64,000 nt of DNA. It comes from JADJOY01 sp016713535 [NCBI: Deltaproteobacteria bacterium]. GTDB taxonomy: Bacteria; JADJOY01. The notes under the pieces were generated by a model that saw nothing but the letters and a program-made list of their open reading frames with translations, was not told where the DNA came from and did not search any database. Location of the stretch: NCBI GenBank assembly GCA_016713535.1, contig JADJOY010000027.1, positions 50,181 to 114,180 on the forward strand, written 5' to 3'. A program made the position numbers and the translations under genes. Below, in pieces: positions 8,065-17,200 of the stretch; within the stretch, counting starts at the first letter, position 1, and the number at the start of each line of letters is the position of its first letter.

Positions 8065-9525
8065 TCAGTCGAACGGATTCGCCCCGTCGGGGAGCTGATC
8101 GGACGACAGCCGCTGCGCGCGGTAGATCCAGTAGCCGGCGGGCCGCTGCCCGCTGCCGAGCTCGAGCTGCCAGAGCTTCTCGCCCTCGGCCGAGATCTCG
8201 ATCAGCCGAGCGGGCTTGCCGAGCACCGTCCCGCCCACTCCGGACGTGATCAGGAGGTGCCCGTTCGCGAGCCGATCCACGTCACCGAGGGCGGGGTCGT
8301 AGAACTTGGCGTCGTCGCGCCACTCGAAGTTCGGCGTGACGGTGCCCGCGGCCGCATCCCAGGCGAAGCCCGCGACCCGCGACCAGCCGCGGTCGAGGCC
8401 GTTGTCGAAATAGAGCAGCGAGCCGTCGTCGTCGATCTCGGGCGCGTGCTGGTGATCCATGAGCTCCTCGCCGCCGAGACCGGTCTCGCCGAAGGTGGCG
8501 CGCACCTCGCCGGACGGGTAATCGATCGCGAGCAGCCGGCTCAGGTTGCGCACCGAGAGCCAGATCAAGCGCCGCTTCGGGTCCCACGCGAGCGCGTTGC
8601 AGTGGGTCCAGTCCTGGCCCTGGCCGTTCACGCCCGGCAACAACAGGTCGATGCCGTTGAAGTCGGTGACGGGGATGTGGTCGAAGATGTTCCACGACCA
8701 CGTCACCTGGTTGGTCGCCGGGTCGACCAGCTCGATGCCGTCGCCTTCGAACGGCGTTCCGAGCACCTCGCGGACCACGGTGGTGAGGTAGAGGTAGCGG
8801 TCGTCGGGGCCGACCGTCAGGTCGTGGTGGACCAGCGCGCCGTCGCGGCTTCGCCACGAGGATGCGCCGTCCCAGCTCGACTCGAAGGCTTGGCTCGGGC
8901 CGCCGTTCGGCGAGTAGACGTAGCGCAGCCGCCCGTCGGCGCCGACCCACGCGTCGGTCACGAACCCGGCCGGGAAACGCCGCCACCACACCACCTCGCC
9001 GTGGGCGTTGACGACGAGGAGCGCGGCGACGCGGTCCTCCTGCTGCGGCGGGAGCGGATCCTGGATGTTGAAGAGCGTGTAGCCGCCACCACCGCGAGCG
9101 GCGTCGAGGATCGGGACCGCGGCGCGCGGGAGGTCGTCGGGAAGCGGAACGGCGTGGAAGCGCGAGTCGGCGCGGCCGAGGGAAAGCCCCGCGCCGTCGA
9201 GAGCCTCGACGCGCACGTAGACGCGCTGGCCGGCGTCGTAAGGGGCGGAGAGCGTGAGCTCGGGGACGGCGGTGGTCGCGGCCTCGATCGACTGCGTGTG
9301 CGCGTCGTCGGCGAAGGCTTCGACGCGATAGCTCGCGGCCGGCTCGCCGAGACCCGCCCACACGAGCCGCGGGTGCTCGGAGTTCGCGGCGCCGTCCGTC
9401 GACGGCGCGATCAAGCGCAGCTCGTGGCGGTTGCTCACGGCCGCACCGCTCGAGCCGCAGCCGGCCAGCGCGCCAGCGATCGCGCCGACCGTCATCCACG
9501 AAGAGAGTCGACCGCGAAGCTTCAT
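8065..9525 (-). CDS. Arylsulfotransferase-like lipoprotein, paralogue 1
   Basis: A 486-residue predicted lipoprotein (ALAGC, Cys23) with an N-terminal fibronectin-like region and a beta-propeller of the ASST/arylsulfotransferase type. Diagnostic stretches are WDGASSWRSRDGALVHHD, DWTHCNALAWDPKRRLIW and LMDHQHAPEIDDDGSLLYF. Family members move sulfuryl groups between phenols in the periplasm, but many homologues are uncharacterised. A second paralogue lies at 14045-15520 in the opposite direction with the same architecture. ATG 9525 is preferred over 9537 because the paralogue starts with a matching MTKLR segment. Confidence 0.8.
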   Translation of the reverse strand: MKLRGRLSSWMTVGAIAGALAGCGSSGAAVSNRHELRLIAPSTDGAANSEHPRLVWAGLGEPAASYRVEAFADDAHTQSIEAATTAVPELTLSAPYDAGQRVYVRVEALDGAGLSLGRADSRFHAVPLPDDLPRAAVPILDAARGGGGYTLFNIQDPLPPQQEDRVAALLVVNAHGEVVWWRRFPAGFVTDAWVGADGRLRYVYSPNGGPSQAFESSWDGASSWRSRDGALVHHDLTVGPDDRYLYLTTVVREVLGTPFEGDGIELVDPATNQVTWSWNIFDHIPVTDFNGIDLLLPGVNGQGQDWTHCNALAWDPKRRLIWLSVRNLSRLLAIDYPSGEVRATFGETGLGGEELMDHQHAPEIDDDGSLLYFDNGLDRGWSRVAGFAWDAAAGTVTPNFEWRDDAKFYDPALGDVDRLANGHLLITSGVGGTVLGKPARLIEISAEGEKLWQLELGSGQRPAGYWIYRAQRLSSDQLPDGANPFD

Positions 9526-9992
9526 TGCGAGGTCCATGGGCCACGACGCAGCGCGGCACAGGGGCCTCGGATCCAAGCAGACGGGGCCGTTCCTGTCACC
9601 TCGCGCGGCACGTGTCCCTCCGGCGGAGTCGGCGGCGCGAGGGACCCGCGCCGCCTCCACCCCATCGGAGCCTCGGGGCGAGCGTGAGCTCGCCCGATTT
9701 CTCGATCGGCGATCCGCTCCACGGTCGCAGTTCCGACGATCCCGATCGCGGGCGGCCTCGCGGCCGCCCCTACACACCCACGGAACCCACCATTCGTGGG
9801 ACGCGCCGTTCGAGCCCGGCCGTACAGCGATCGACGGGAGCGTCGATGCAACGCCGTCCCGGATCGCCGGTCGCGCGGAGCGCGACACGCCAGGCCGGGG
9901 GAGGGGCACGCGTCGCGTGCCCGGCGATACGACGGTGCGCGCGCATCGGCGTGATCGCCGATCCCGGGCGGGCCTCCGCCGACGGGCGATCG
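9526..9992. repeat. Palindrome pair in intergenic region
   Basis: Between the HzsA-like gene and the arylsulfotransferase-like gene, both on the minus strand. At ~9853-9931 a B-type palindrome (TCGCGCG-GA-GCGCGA with a GGATCGCCGG head) faces an A-type palindrome at 9904-9922 whose head, CCGGCGATAC, points the other way. A segment near 9809-9860 (CGAGCCCGGCCGTACAGCGA) recurs near 13700. No coding sequence is credible here. Confidence 0.7.
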
Positions 9993-12900
9993 CTACGCGG
10001 TCACGGCGCGCATCCGCAACCGGCGCGACCGGCGCCGCTCCCGCCGTCGTCGCCGCATCGCGGTCCAGCCCGCGCTCACCGACGCACACATCGCCGAGCC
10101 CTCGCCGGCGCCGCCGCCCACCGCGCCGCAGCTCAGCGTGTCGCACGCGTTGCCCACGCCGTCTCCGTCCTGATCTTCCTGGCCGGGGTTCGCGAGGTTC
10201 GGGCAGTTGTCGCACGCGTCACCGACGCCGTCGTGATCGCCATCCGCGGCGCCGCAGGCACTCGCCCCGCCGCCGAAGCTGCGCACCACGGTGGTGCGGT
10301 GCCCCGCGTGATCCGCGACGCTCACCGTGACGGTCGCGTCGGCGGCCGCCAGGTCCACCGCGGCGCCGAGCGCCACCGCCGCCACTCCGCCCTCGATCGC
10401 CGCCACCCCCGCCGCCACGTTCGCCCCCGCGGCGTGCCCGCCGATCGCGACGTCGAACGTGACCGAGAGGCTCGCGGGATCGATCCCCGACTCGAGGTCG
10501 TAGGTGCCGACGTGGAGCGCGCTCACCGCGCCCGCGTGCCCCTCCTCGACGGTCGGGCTCACCCACAGCGTGGGCCGCAGGTCGTCCTCGAACCAGCCCC
10601 ACGGCGAGCCCTGGTCGAGCGGCGCGCCGAGGTCGATCCAGCGCGCGATCGTGAGCTTCTCGCTCCACGTGAGCCCGCGCAGCGTGTCGAGGTGCGGATG
10701 GATCGGGTCCGTGGCGGGCGAGTAGTCGACGTCGCCGCCGCGCGTCGCGTTGGTGCGTCCGTCGAGGCGCGCACCGAACACCTTCCACGCGAGCAAGCTC
10801 TGGCGCGACTGGTACGAGCGCAGGTAGCGGGTCTGCTGCGGCGCCAGGAAATACGTGTCGCCGCTCCCCGCCGGCGCGCCCAGCCCGTACTTCGGGCAGC
10901 CGTCGATGTTGGCGTCGGCGACCAGCCGGTAATACGTGCCCGGCAGCGTCGTCCCCGCGCACGTCACGGTGGCGCCGTCGGCGTGCAGGTCGAGCCGCCC
11001 GTCGGTGGTGTCGCTCGTGTGGCAGCCCGAGCAGCGCGCGGCGAGGATCGGCTTCACGTCGCGCCCGTACTCGACCGTCACCTGACGCGCCCCGGACGTC
11101 GCCACGCCGGGACTCCCGCCCAGCCCGCTCGGCGTGAGCAGCGGCGTCGCCAGCGCGAGGTCGGTGGGCGCGAACCCCGGCTGACCGGCCACGGTGCTCG
11201 CGAAGTCGAGCGGCTCCTTGCTGTGGGCGTGGCAGCCGCCGCAGTTGGTGCGGACCTCGCCGGGGCGCACCTGGTGCCAGGTCTGCGCCATGTTGAGCAC
11301 CATGCCGTTGCGGTCGAGGGTCTGGAACGTGAACGGCACGTCGGCGGGGATGCGCACCAGGAACGAGGTGTCGACGTAGCCCTGCGCGTCGATCACGCCC
11401 TCGTGGCGCACCGGCACCTCGCCCAGGATCCGCAGGCGCTCGTTCCCGGTGTTGGTGAACGCGACGCCGCCGTTCGGATAGCTGCGGTCGGTCGAGGGCA
11501 GCATGCCGAGCAGCCGCACCGCGTAGATGTCGTCCTCGTCGTAGAGCCCGGCGTCGGCGCCCTGCGCGAGCCACGCCCAGAGCGGCTCGTGGGTCGCGTT
11601 CATCGGGTCGGGATCGCCACCGCTCGCCGGGACGCGCGGGTCGGTGTCCCGCCACGTCAGCGACGACGAGCCCACCAGCCCGAACGGCGAGTGCGCAGGC
11701 AGGCTCGGCGCCGCCGCGCCGCCGCCCGGGTTCGCGAGCGCCGGCCACACCAGCGGCTGCGCGTGGCCCGGGAAGAGCGTCGCGTAGCTCACCAGCGCCC
11801 TCGGGAACATCTCGTTCACGCCCGGCTCGTCGGCCAGCTTCACGAGCGCCGCGGGCGAGGCGCTCGACGCTCCGTCGGGCAGCAGATACAGGCCGCCCTG
11901 GTAGACCGGCTCGTCCTGGGACGACCACACCCCGTTGTGGTTCGCGGGGCCCGGCGAATACACGAGCAGCAGGTCGGCGTCCGGCGCCACGGACGGGTGC
12001 GTGACCTTGCCGTTGCGCTGCGCGGGGGCACAGCTCGGTGCGTTCGCCGAGCCGTACGCGTTGTCTTCCTGGCCGGGACACGGCGCGGGGTAGTCCTCGG
12101 GGTGCGTCCACGGCGTCAGCGACACCTGGCCCACGCGCTCGAGCGGGATCGCCGCCGCGGCGTCGTTCACCGCGCGGAAGTCGGGCCCCGCCGGGTCGAT
12201 CGGGTAGCGCACCAGGTCGCCGAAGCCGTTGTTGTTGAGGTTGTAGTAGCGCGCGGTGACGACGTCGCCGTCGGGCATCTGGGTCATGAAGTGGTGCGTC
12301 AGCGCCAGCTCGCCGAAGCCCGAGAGCGGCGCGAAGCCGGTGCCGTCGGGCGCGATCAACCACAGCGGGAAGATCCGCATGTCGCGCGCGCCCTGGCTCT
12401 CCCAGCTCGTCCACGCGAGGCGGCCGTCGAGGAGCTGGTACGGATGGAGCGCCTGGGAGTTGTTGAGGTAGCCGAGCTCCGCGACGTTGCGCCCGTCCCA
12501 GTCCATGGTGAAGAGCTGCAGCACTCGCTCGGCGCCGTTGAAGCTGCGCGGCGGCAGGAAGTCGTTGCGGCTCGACGTGAACACGATCGCCGGCCGCGCC
12601 AGGCTCGGGCGCGCCACGAACGCCGGGCCGACGTTGAACACGCCGACGTTCGGGCAGTTGGTGTACGGCAGCCGCGCAGTCGAAGTCCGGCGCCGTTGCC
12701 GGTGTTGGGGGTCAGCTCCTGGTGGGTGAGCCGCACCGCGGTCTTGGTGGCGACCTCGAGCCGGTAGAGGTCGGCGCCGAGGCGCGAAAGGCAACCCTGA
12801 TCGGTGCCGTAGGTCGAGCAGCGCTGCGGGTTCACGTCCGAGGAGTCGTGGTAGTAGGCGAACACCACCCAGCGGCCGTCGAACGAGACGCTGGGGTCCT

Positions 12901-13240
12901 GCACCGCGCCATGGCCGAGGGGCGCGTCGAGGAGCGGCTGGTGGCGGGCCAGCGGGAAGAGCACCTCCTCGGTGCAGTCCGGATGGAGCACGCGCAGGTC
13001 GGAACCAGGGTCCGGCGTGAGCGGCCGCACCGTGTCGGGCCACAGCGTGTTCTGCGACAGCAGATCGCCGAACCGCGGCGCGTGGACGTAGACGACGTCG
13101 TACGCGACCCGCCCGGGTGTGCAGCCGACGACCGGCGCGGCGGCACGCGCGGGCTCCACGGTCGCGACGGCCGCGAGCAGCGCGAGCGTCCCCGCGACGA
13201 CAACGAAACGACCTCGTTTCCTTCGATCGTGACTCTGCAA
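9993..13240 (-). CDS. HzsA-like di-haem exported protein (frameshifted)
   Basis: About 1080 residues after one frame correction near 12690. It begins at TTG 13240, with AGGGGAG upstream, and a signal peptide (basic run RRKRGR, hydrophobic core, ARAAA). The N-terminal propeller carries motifs seen in HzsA-related (hydrazine synthase alpha-like) proteins: IVFTSSRNDF, LFTMDWDGRNV, and RYYNLNNNGFG. Two CxxCH haem sites follow, CGGCH (11230-11244) and CSGCH (11029-11043). The C-terminus has thrombospondin type 3 repeats ([15 protein letters not shown]) and an Arg-rich tail after CGAV. Probably a periplasmic or surface redox protein; a role in hydrazine chemistry is not implied. Confidence 0.7.
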
Positions 13241-14044
13241 CGCGTCTCCCCTCTTCCCCCGAGGTAACCCATGAAGCGCAGCAAGCGTGGTGCCCTCGGG
13301 CACGTCGCCCGACGCGCGCCGGCGAGACAATTCCGGCGGCGAGACCGAGCGGCGCGTGCTCCGGAAAGAACGCCGACGCGGCGCGGAGTTGAGCACGGCG
13401 CGCGCGTGCACGCCACCGGCGCGAGCCCGCTCGCGCGATCGCGGCGGTGGATCGTCGGCGAACGCGCGCGTCAACGATCCGTCACGCTCACTGACGTTTC
13501 GCGTCACCGGCGCCGGAGGCGAAGCGAGCGCGCTCCAGCCGATCGATCCGCGCCGTACAGGGATCGACGCCCTCGTCTACGCGACACCGAAGCGTATCGC
13601 CGGTCGCGCGACGCGCGACCCTCCACACCGGGAGGGGCACGCGTCGCGTGCCCGGCGATACGACGGTGCGTGGGCGACGACGCGAAGGCCGATCCCCGTT
13701 CGAGCCCGGCCGTACAGCGATCGACGGGAGCGCCGATGCAACGCCGTCCCGTATTGCCGGTCGCGCGGAGCGCGACGCTCCAGGGGGTCGTTCTCGATTG
13801 CCAGCACGTTGGTCTGGAGCGGGAGGGGCACGCGTTGCGTGCCCGGCGACACGACGATGCGCAGACACCGGCGCAACCGTCGATCCCAGTCCGATCTCGG
13901 TAAGACGCGCCGCGGGGTCCGCGACCCTCCGCCTCCCCTCCGGTCCGCGGGGCTTCGCGTTGGCGGCGCGACCGGCGCTACACTCACCCTTTCGCGCGCC
14001 GCACCTCACGACGCGGAGGCTGGCCCCCTCGCACCGGAATCCTC
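13241..14044. repeat. Repeat-rich region between divergent genes
   Basis: An 804-bp gap between divergent genes. It holds a compact pair of palindromes with outward heads at 13594-13661, a diverged B-type copy at ~13750-13783 with the head GTATTGCCGG, and an A-type copy at 13826-13844 in which the centre is TTG and the head reads CGGCGACAC. The promoter for the paralogue at 14045 should lie at the right end but no convincing boxes were found. Small open frames here run through the repeats. Confidence 0.7.
13594..13661. repeat. Compact outward-headed palindrome pair
   Basis: Reads GTATCGCCGG, B-type stem (TCGCGCG-A-CGCGCGA), a CCTCC-ACACC-GGGAGG joint, A-type palindrome at 13635-13653, then CCGGCGATAC. 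The two heads are exact inverted copies at the ends of a 68-bp element. It is the smallest complete form of the dispersed repeat in the window. Confidence 0.8.
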
Positions 14045-15520
14045 ATGACGAAGCTTCGCGTCCCGCTCCTCGCTGCGCTCGTGCTCGCGGCCACGGCCCT
14101 CGGCTGCGGTAGCGGCGGCGACTCGAGCAGTGGCGGGCCGCAGGCGCTCGCGCTCGTGTCGCCGTCGCCCGACGGCTACGCCAACCGCGCGCAGCCCACG
14201 TTCCGGTGGAACCCGCTCGACGGCGCCGCGCGCTACCGGCTGTCGCTCTTCGCCGATCCGGCGCGTCACACGCTGATCGAGAGCCAGGACGTCGACGGCC
14301 CCGAGGCGCGCGGCGGCGCGGTGCTCACCGATCGCACGCTGGTGTACGCGCGCGTCGAGGCGCTCGACGTCGGCGGCGCACCGTTCGCGCACCACGACTC
14401 GCGCTTCGCCGTGGTGGTCGTGCCGGACGACTACCCGCAGTTCGAGGTGGTGGTGCGCGACGGCGCCAAGCTGCAGCCTGGCTACACGATGATGAACCTG
14501 CAGGACCCGGTGCCGCCGCAGCCCGAGGACCGCATCGCCGCCGCGGTGATGGTGAACTCGTACGGCGAGATCGCGTGGTACCTGCAGCGCCCGCGCGGCT
14601 ACCTCACCGACGTCCGGGTGCTCGAAAACGGCAACCTCCTCTACCTCTACGACGCCGACGAGGGCAGCGACCGCGGCGGCTTCGAGAGCACCTGGGACGG
14701 CCAGATCGTGTGGCGCAGCCGCGAGGGCGCGATCCTCCACCACGAGGTCGGCGTCGGCCCCGGCGGCAACTACCTCTATCTCACGAGCCTGGTGCAGCCG
14801 GTGGGCGGCATCCTGCCGTTCGAGGGCGACGGCATCGAAATCTGCGATCCCGCCACCAACCGGGTGCTGTGGAGCTGGAACGCGTTCGACCACCTCGACA
14901 CCAGCCGCGTGGATCCTGAGGACATCCTGCTCCCGGGGCTCAGCCTCATCGGCCTCGACTGGACCCACGGCAACGCGGTGGTGTGGGACGCGAAGCGCAG
15001 CCTGATCTGGTACTCGGTGCGGAACTTCGATCAGATCGTCGCGATCGACTACCCATCTGGCGCGATCCGCGCGACCTTCGGCAAGGATGCCCTCGGCGGC
15101 GCGAGCCTGATGAACCACCAGCACGCACCCGAGATCGAGAAGGACGGCTCGATCCTCTTCTTCGACAACCGCCCCGACAGCGACCCCAAGGCGTCGCGGA
15201 TCGCGGCGTTCCAGTGGAGCGAGCGGACCGGCGAGGTGACGCCCACGTTCGAGTGGAGCGACACGCCCGACTTCTTCGACGGCGTGGTGGGCGACGCCGA
15301 CCGCCAGCCCAACGGCAACATCCTGATCACCTCGGGCACCGCGAACATCTTGCCGTACAAGACCGCGCGCCTGATGGAGATCACCGCGCGCGGCGAGCTG
15401 GTGTGGGACCTGCGCGTGACCGGCGGCTTCCGCCTCACGGGCTTCCGCTTCTATCGCGCCGAGCGCGTGCTGCCGCACGAGGTCCCGTTCGGCGTGCTGC
15501 CCTACGACGGAGCCGGCTGA
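14045..15520 (+). CDS. Arylsulfotransferase-like lipoprotein, paralogue 2
   Basis: A 491-residue predicted lipoprotein (lipobox ALGC, Cys21) homologous over its length to the protein at 8065-9525. Shared blocks include DPVPPQPEDRIAAA, WDGQIVWRSREGAILHHE, LDWTHGNAVVWDAKR and LMNHQHAPEIEKDGS. The N-terminal ~110 residues form a fibronectin-like module before the propeller. The start ATG 14045 sits just before a clear signal peptide. The stop is immediately followed by the GTG start of the DUF72 gene, so they are probably cotranscribed. Sulfotransferase activity is a family-based guess only. Confidence 0.8.
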   Translation: MTKLRVPLLAALVLAATALGCGSGGDSSSGGPQALALVSPSPDGYANRAQPTFRWNPLDGAARYRLSLFADPARHTLIESQDVDGPEARGGAVLTDRTLVYARVEALDVGGAPFAHHDSRFAVVVVPDDYPQFEVVVRDGAKLQPGYTMMNLQDPVPPQPEDRIAAAVMVNSYGEIAWYLQRPRGYLTDVRVLENGNLLYLYDADEGSDRGGFESTWDGQIVWRSREGAILHHEVGVGPGGNYLYLTSLVQPVGGILPFEGDGIEICDPATNRVLWSWNAFDHLDTSRVDPEDILLPGLSLIGLDWTHGNAVVWDAKRSLIWYSVRNFDQIVAIDYPSGAIRATFGKDALGGASLMNHQHAPEIEKDGSILFFDNRPDSDPKASRIAAFQWSERTGEVTPTFEWSDTPDFFDGVVGDADRQPNGNILITSGTANILPYKTARLMEITARGELVWDLRVTGGFRLTGFRFYRAERVLPHEVPFGVLPYDGAG

Positions 15521-15521
15521 C

Positions 15522-16442
15522 GTGGCCGAGCGGCGAGAGGGTCGAGAGGATCGTGCGCAGCGCGAGTCGCGCGCTCGCCCAAGCGGCGAGCGCGGGAAGG
15601 TCCGCGAGATCCGCGTCGGCGTGGCGGGCTGGGCGATCCCCAGCCACGTGAAGCATCGCTTCGGCGACGAGGGGTCGGCGCTCGAGCGTTACGCCGACGC
15701 GCTCACGGCGGTCGAGATGAACAGCACGTTCTATCGCTTCCACGAGCCCGCGACGTTCGCGCGCTGGGCGGCGAGCGTGCCCAAGGACTTCCGCTTCGCG
15801 GTCAAGCTCGCCGGGGAGATCACCCATCACCGCCGGCTCGTCGCGTGCGAGGAGCCGCTCGAGCGGTTCTTCGCGGGCGTGCGCGAGCTGGGCCGCAAGC
15901 TCGGCCCGGTGCTGATCCAGCTCCCGCCGAGCCTCGTCTACGACGACACCCTCGCGCGGCGCTTCTTCTACCAGCTCCGCGCGCTCCACGACGGCGCGGT
16001 GGTGTGCGAGCCGCGCCATCCGAGCTGGTTCGCGGGCACGGCAGGACGCGCGCTGGTCGAACACCGCGTCGCTCGCGTGGCCGCGGATCCCTCGCCGACC
16101 GCCGCCGGCAGCGAGCCCGGCGGCCACGACCAGGTCACGTACTTCCGTCTCCACGGCACGCCGCAGATGTACCACTCGTCCTACCCGAAGCCGTACCTCC
16201 ACGGGCTCGCGACGCGGCTCACCCACGCGCGCGGCAGCGCGCCGGCGTGGGTGATCTTCGACAACACCGCCGCCGGAGCGGCGGCCGCGAACGCGCTCGC
16301 GCTGGTGCAGGAGCTGCGGCGCGCCACGCCGAGCGCGGCGACGCCGAAGAGCGCCACGAAGCCGAGCGCCAAGACGACCGCCAAGACACCCGCGCAGGCG
16401 CCCGCTACGCCACCTCGCCGACCCCGCCGTCGTCGCGCCTGA
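15522..16442 (+). CDS. DUF72 (YecE-like) protein with basic tail
   Basis: A 306-residue protein. The central ~240 residues are DUF72: GVAGWAIP near the start, EMNSTFYRFHEP, FRFAVKLAGEITHHRRL, QLPPSLVYD, EPRHPSW and TYFRLHGTP, giving a TIM-barrel of unknown function. The start is GTG 15522, one base after the previous stop codon. The last ~45 residues are an Ala/Lys/Pro/Thr-rich stretch ending in clustered Arg (PRRPRRRRA), like bacterial histone-H1-type tails, and may bind nucleic acid. The charged first 30 residues may not all be translated. Confidence 0.82.
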   Translation: MAERREGREDRAQRESRARPSGERGKVREIRVGVAGWAIPSHVKHRFGDEGSALERYADALTAVEMNSTFYRFHEPATFARWAASVPKDFRFAVKLAGEITHHRRLVACEEPLERFFAGVRELGRKLGPVLIQLPPSLVYDDTLARRFFYQLRALHDGAVVCEPRHPSWFAGTAGRALVEHRVARVAADPSPTAAGSEPGGHDQVTYFRLHGTPQMYHSSYPKPYLHGLATRLTHARGSAPAWVIFDNTAAGAAAANALALVQELRRATPSAATPKSATKPSAKTTAKTPAQAPATPPRRPRRRRA

Positions 16443-16573
16443 GTCGAGTCCGGCGACGCCGGACGTGCGGCGCCCGGACGCTTTTTGCTACGATCCGCGC
16501 GCCCGATGGGTCCACCGGGGCCGCGCGCGAACGGACGGGCCGTCGCTTCATCCCCCGGAGTCCGGAGATCGAC

Positions 16574-16786
16574 ATGAAGCTCGCATGGCTGCTCGTCCCG
16601 CTCGCGTTCCAGCTCCCTGCGCAGTGCCAGAGCATGATGCCCAAGAAGACCAACGGCCCCAAGCCGGTGCTCAAGTGCACGGCCGAGCGCCAGAAGTGCA
16701 AGTCGCCCACCGGTCGCCTGGGCGAGTGCGTGGTCGGCGGCGCCGACCAGTGCGAGAACCCGCCCTGCCTGGTGTGCCAGTACTGA
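16574..16786 (+). CDS. Small Cys-rich secreted protein
   Basis: A 70-residue product with a short signal-like N-terminus (MKLAWLLVPLAFQLPAQCQS) and six Cys residues in the remainder (KCT, KCK, ECV, QCE, PCL, VCQ), a spacing that suggests a disulfide-knotted domain. A possible signal-peptidase site is after PAQC or QCQS. The ribosome site is GGAG upstream of ATG 16574. No family was recognised. Confidence 0.6.
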   Translation: MKLAWLLVPLAFQLPAQCQSMMPKKTNGPKPVLKCTAERQKCKSPTGRLGECVVGGADQCENPPCLVCQY

Positions 16787-17200
16787 CGTAGGGGCCTTAC
16801 AGGGATCCGCGGTCGTCAGGGCGCACGCGCTGGCGCGTATCGCCGGGCACGCGCCGCGTGCCCCTCCCGGCCGCTCGGCCCCCCTCGCCTGGAGCGCGCC
16901 CGCTTCGTCGGGCGCCAGGCAACGATCGGGATCGGACAGGGATCGACGCACGCGGGGATGCGCGCTGGCGCGTATCGCCGGGCACGCGACGCGTGCCCCT
17001 CCCGGCCGCTCGGCCCCCCTCCTGGAGCGCGCCCGCTTCGTCGGGCGCCAGGGAACGATCGCGATCGTCCAGGGATCGACGCGCGCGGGGATGCGCGCGC
17101 CTACGCGTATCGCCGGGCACGCGACGCGTGCCCCTCCCGTCGGGCCGGAGGGCCCCGCGTTGCGCGACCGGGCCCTCCAGACGCCGCGCGGGCCGCGGCG
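16787..17200. repeat. Three palindromes at exact 135-bp spacing
   Basis: A-type cores begin at 16845, 16980 and 17115, exactly 135 bp apart, each led by GTATCGCCGG and followed by CCCTCCC. The shared spacer includes GGCGCCAGG, and its short open frames are repeat by-products. No gene is seen. Confidence 0.85.

Noticed and set aside
9525-12767. A 1080-codon open frame on the plus strand
   Set aside because: It is antisense to the HzsA-like gene, which has haem motifs and family text; long antisense frames are common in very GC-rich DNA.
16787-17200. Evenly spaced palindromes as a CRISPR array
   Set aside because: The intervals between palindromes are repeated, not unique, and units are 135 bp with no spacer-repeat pattern.
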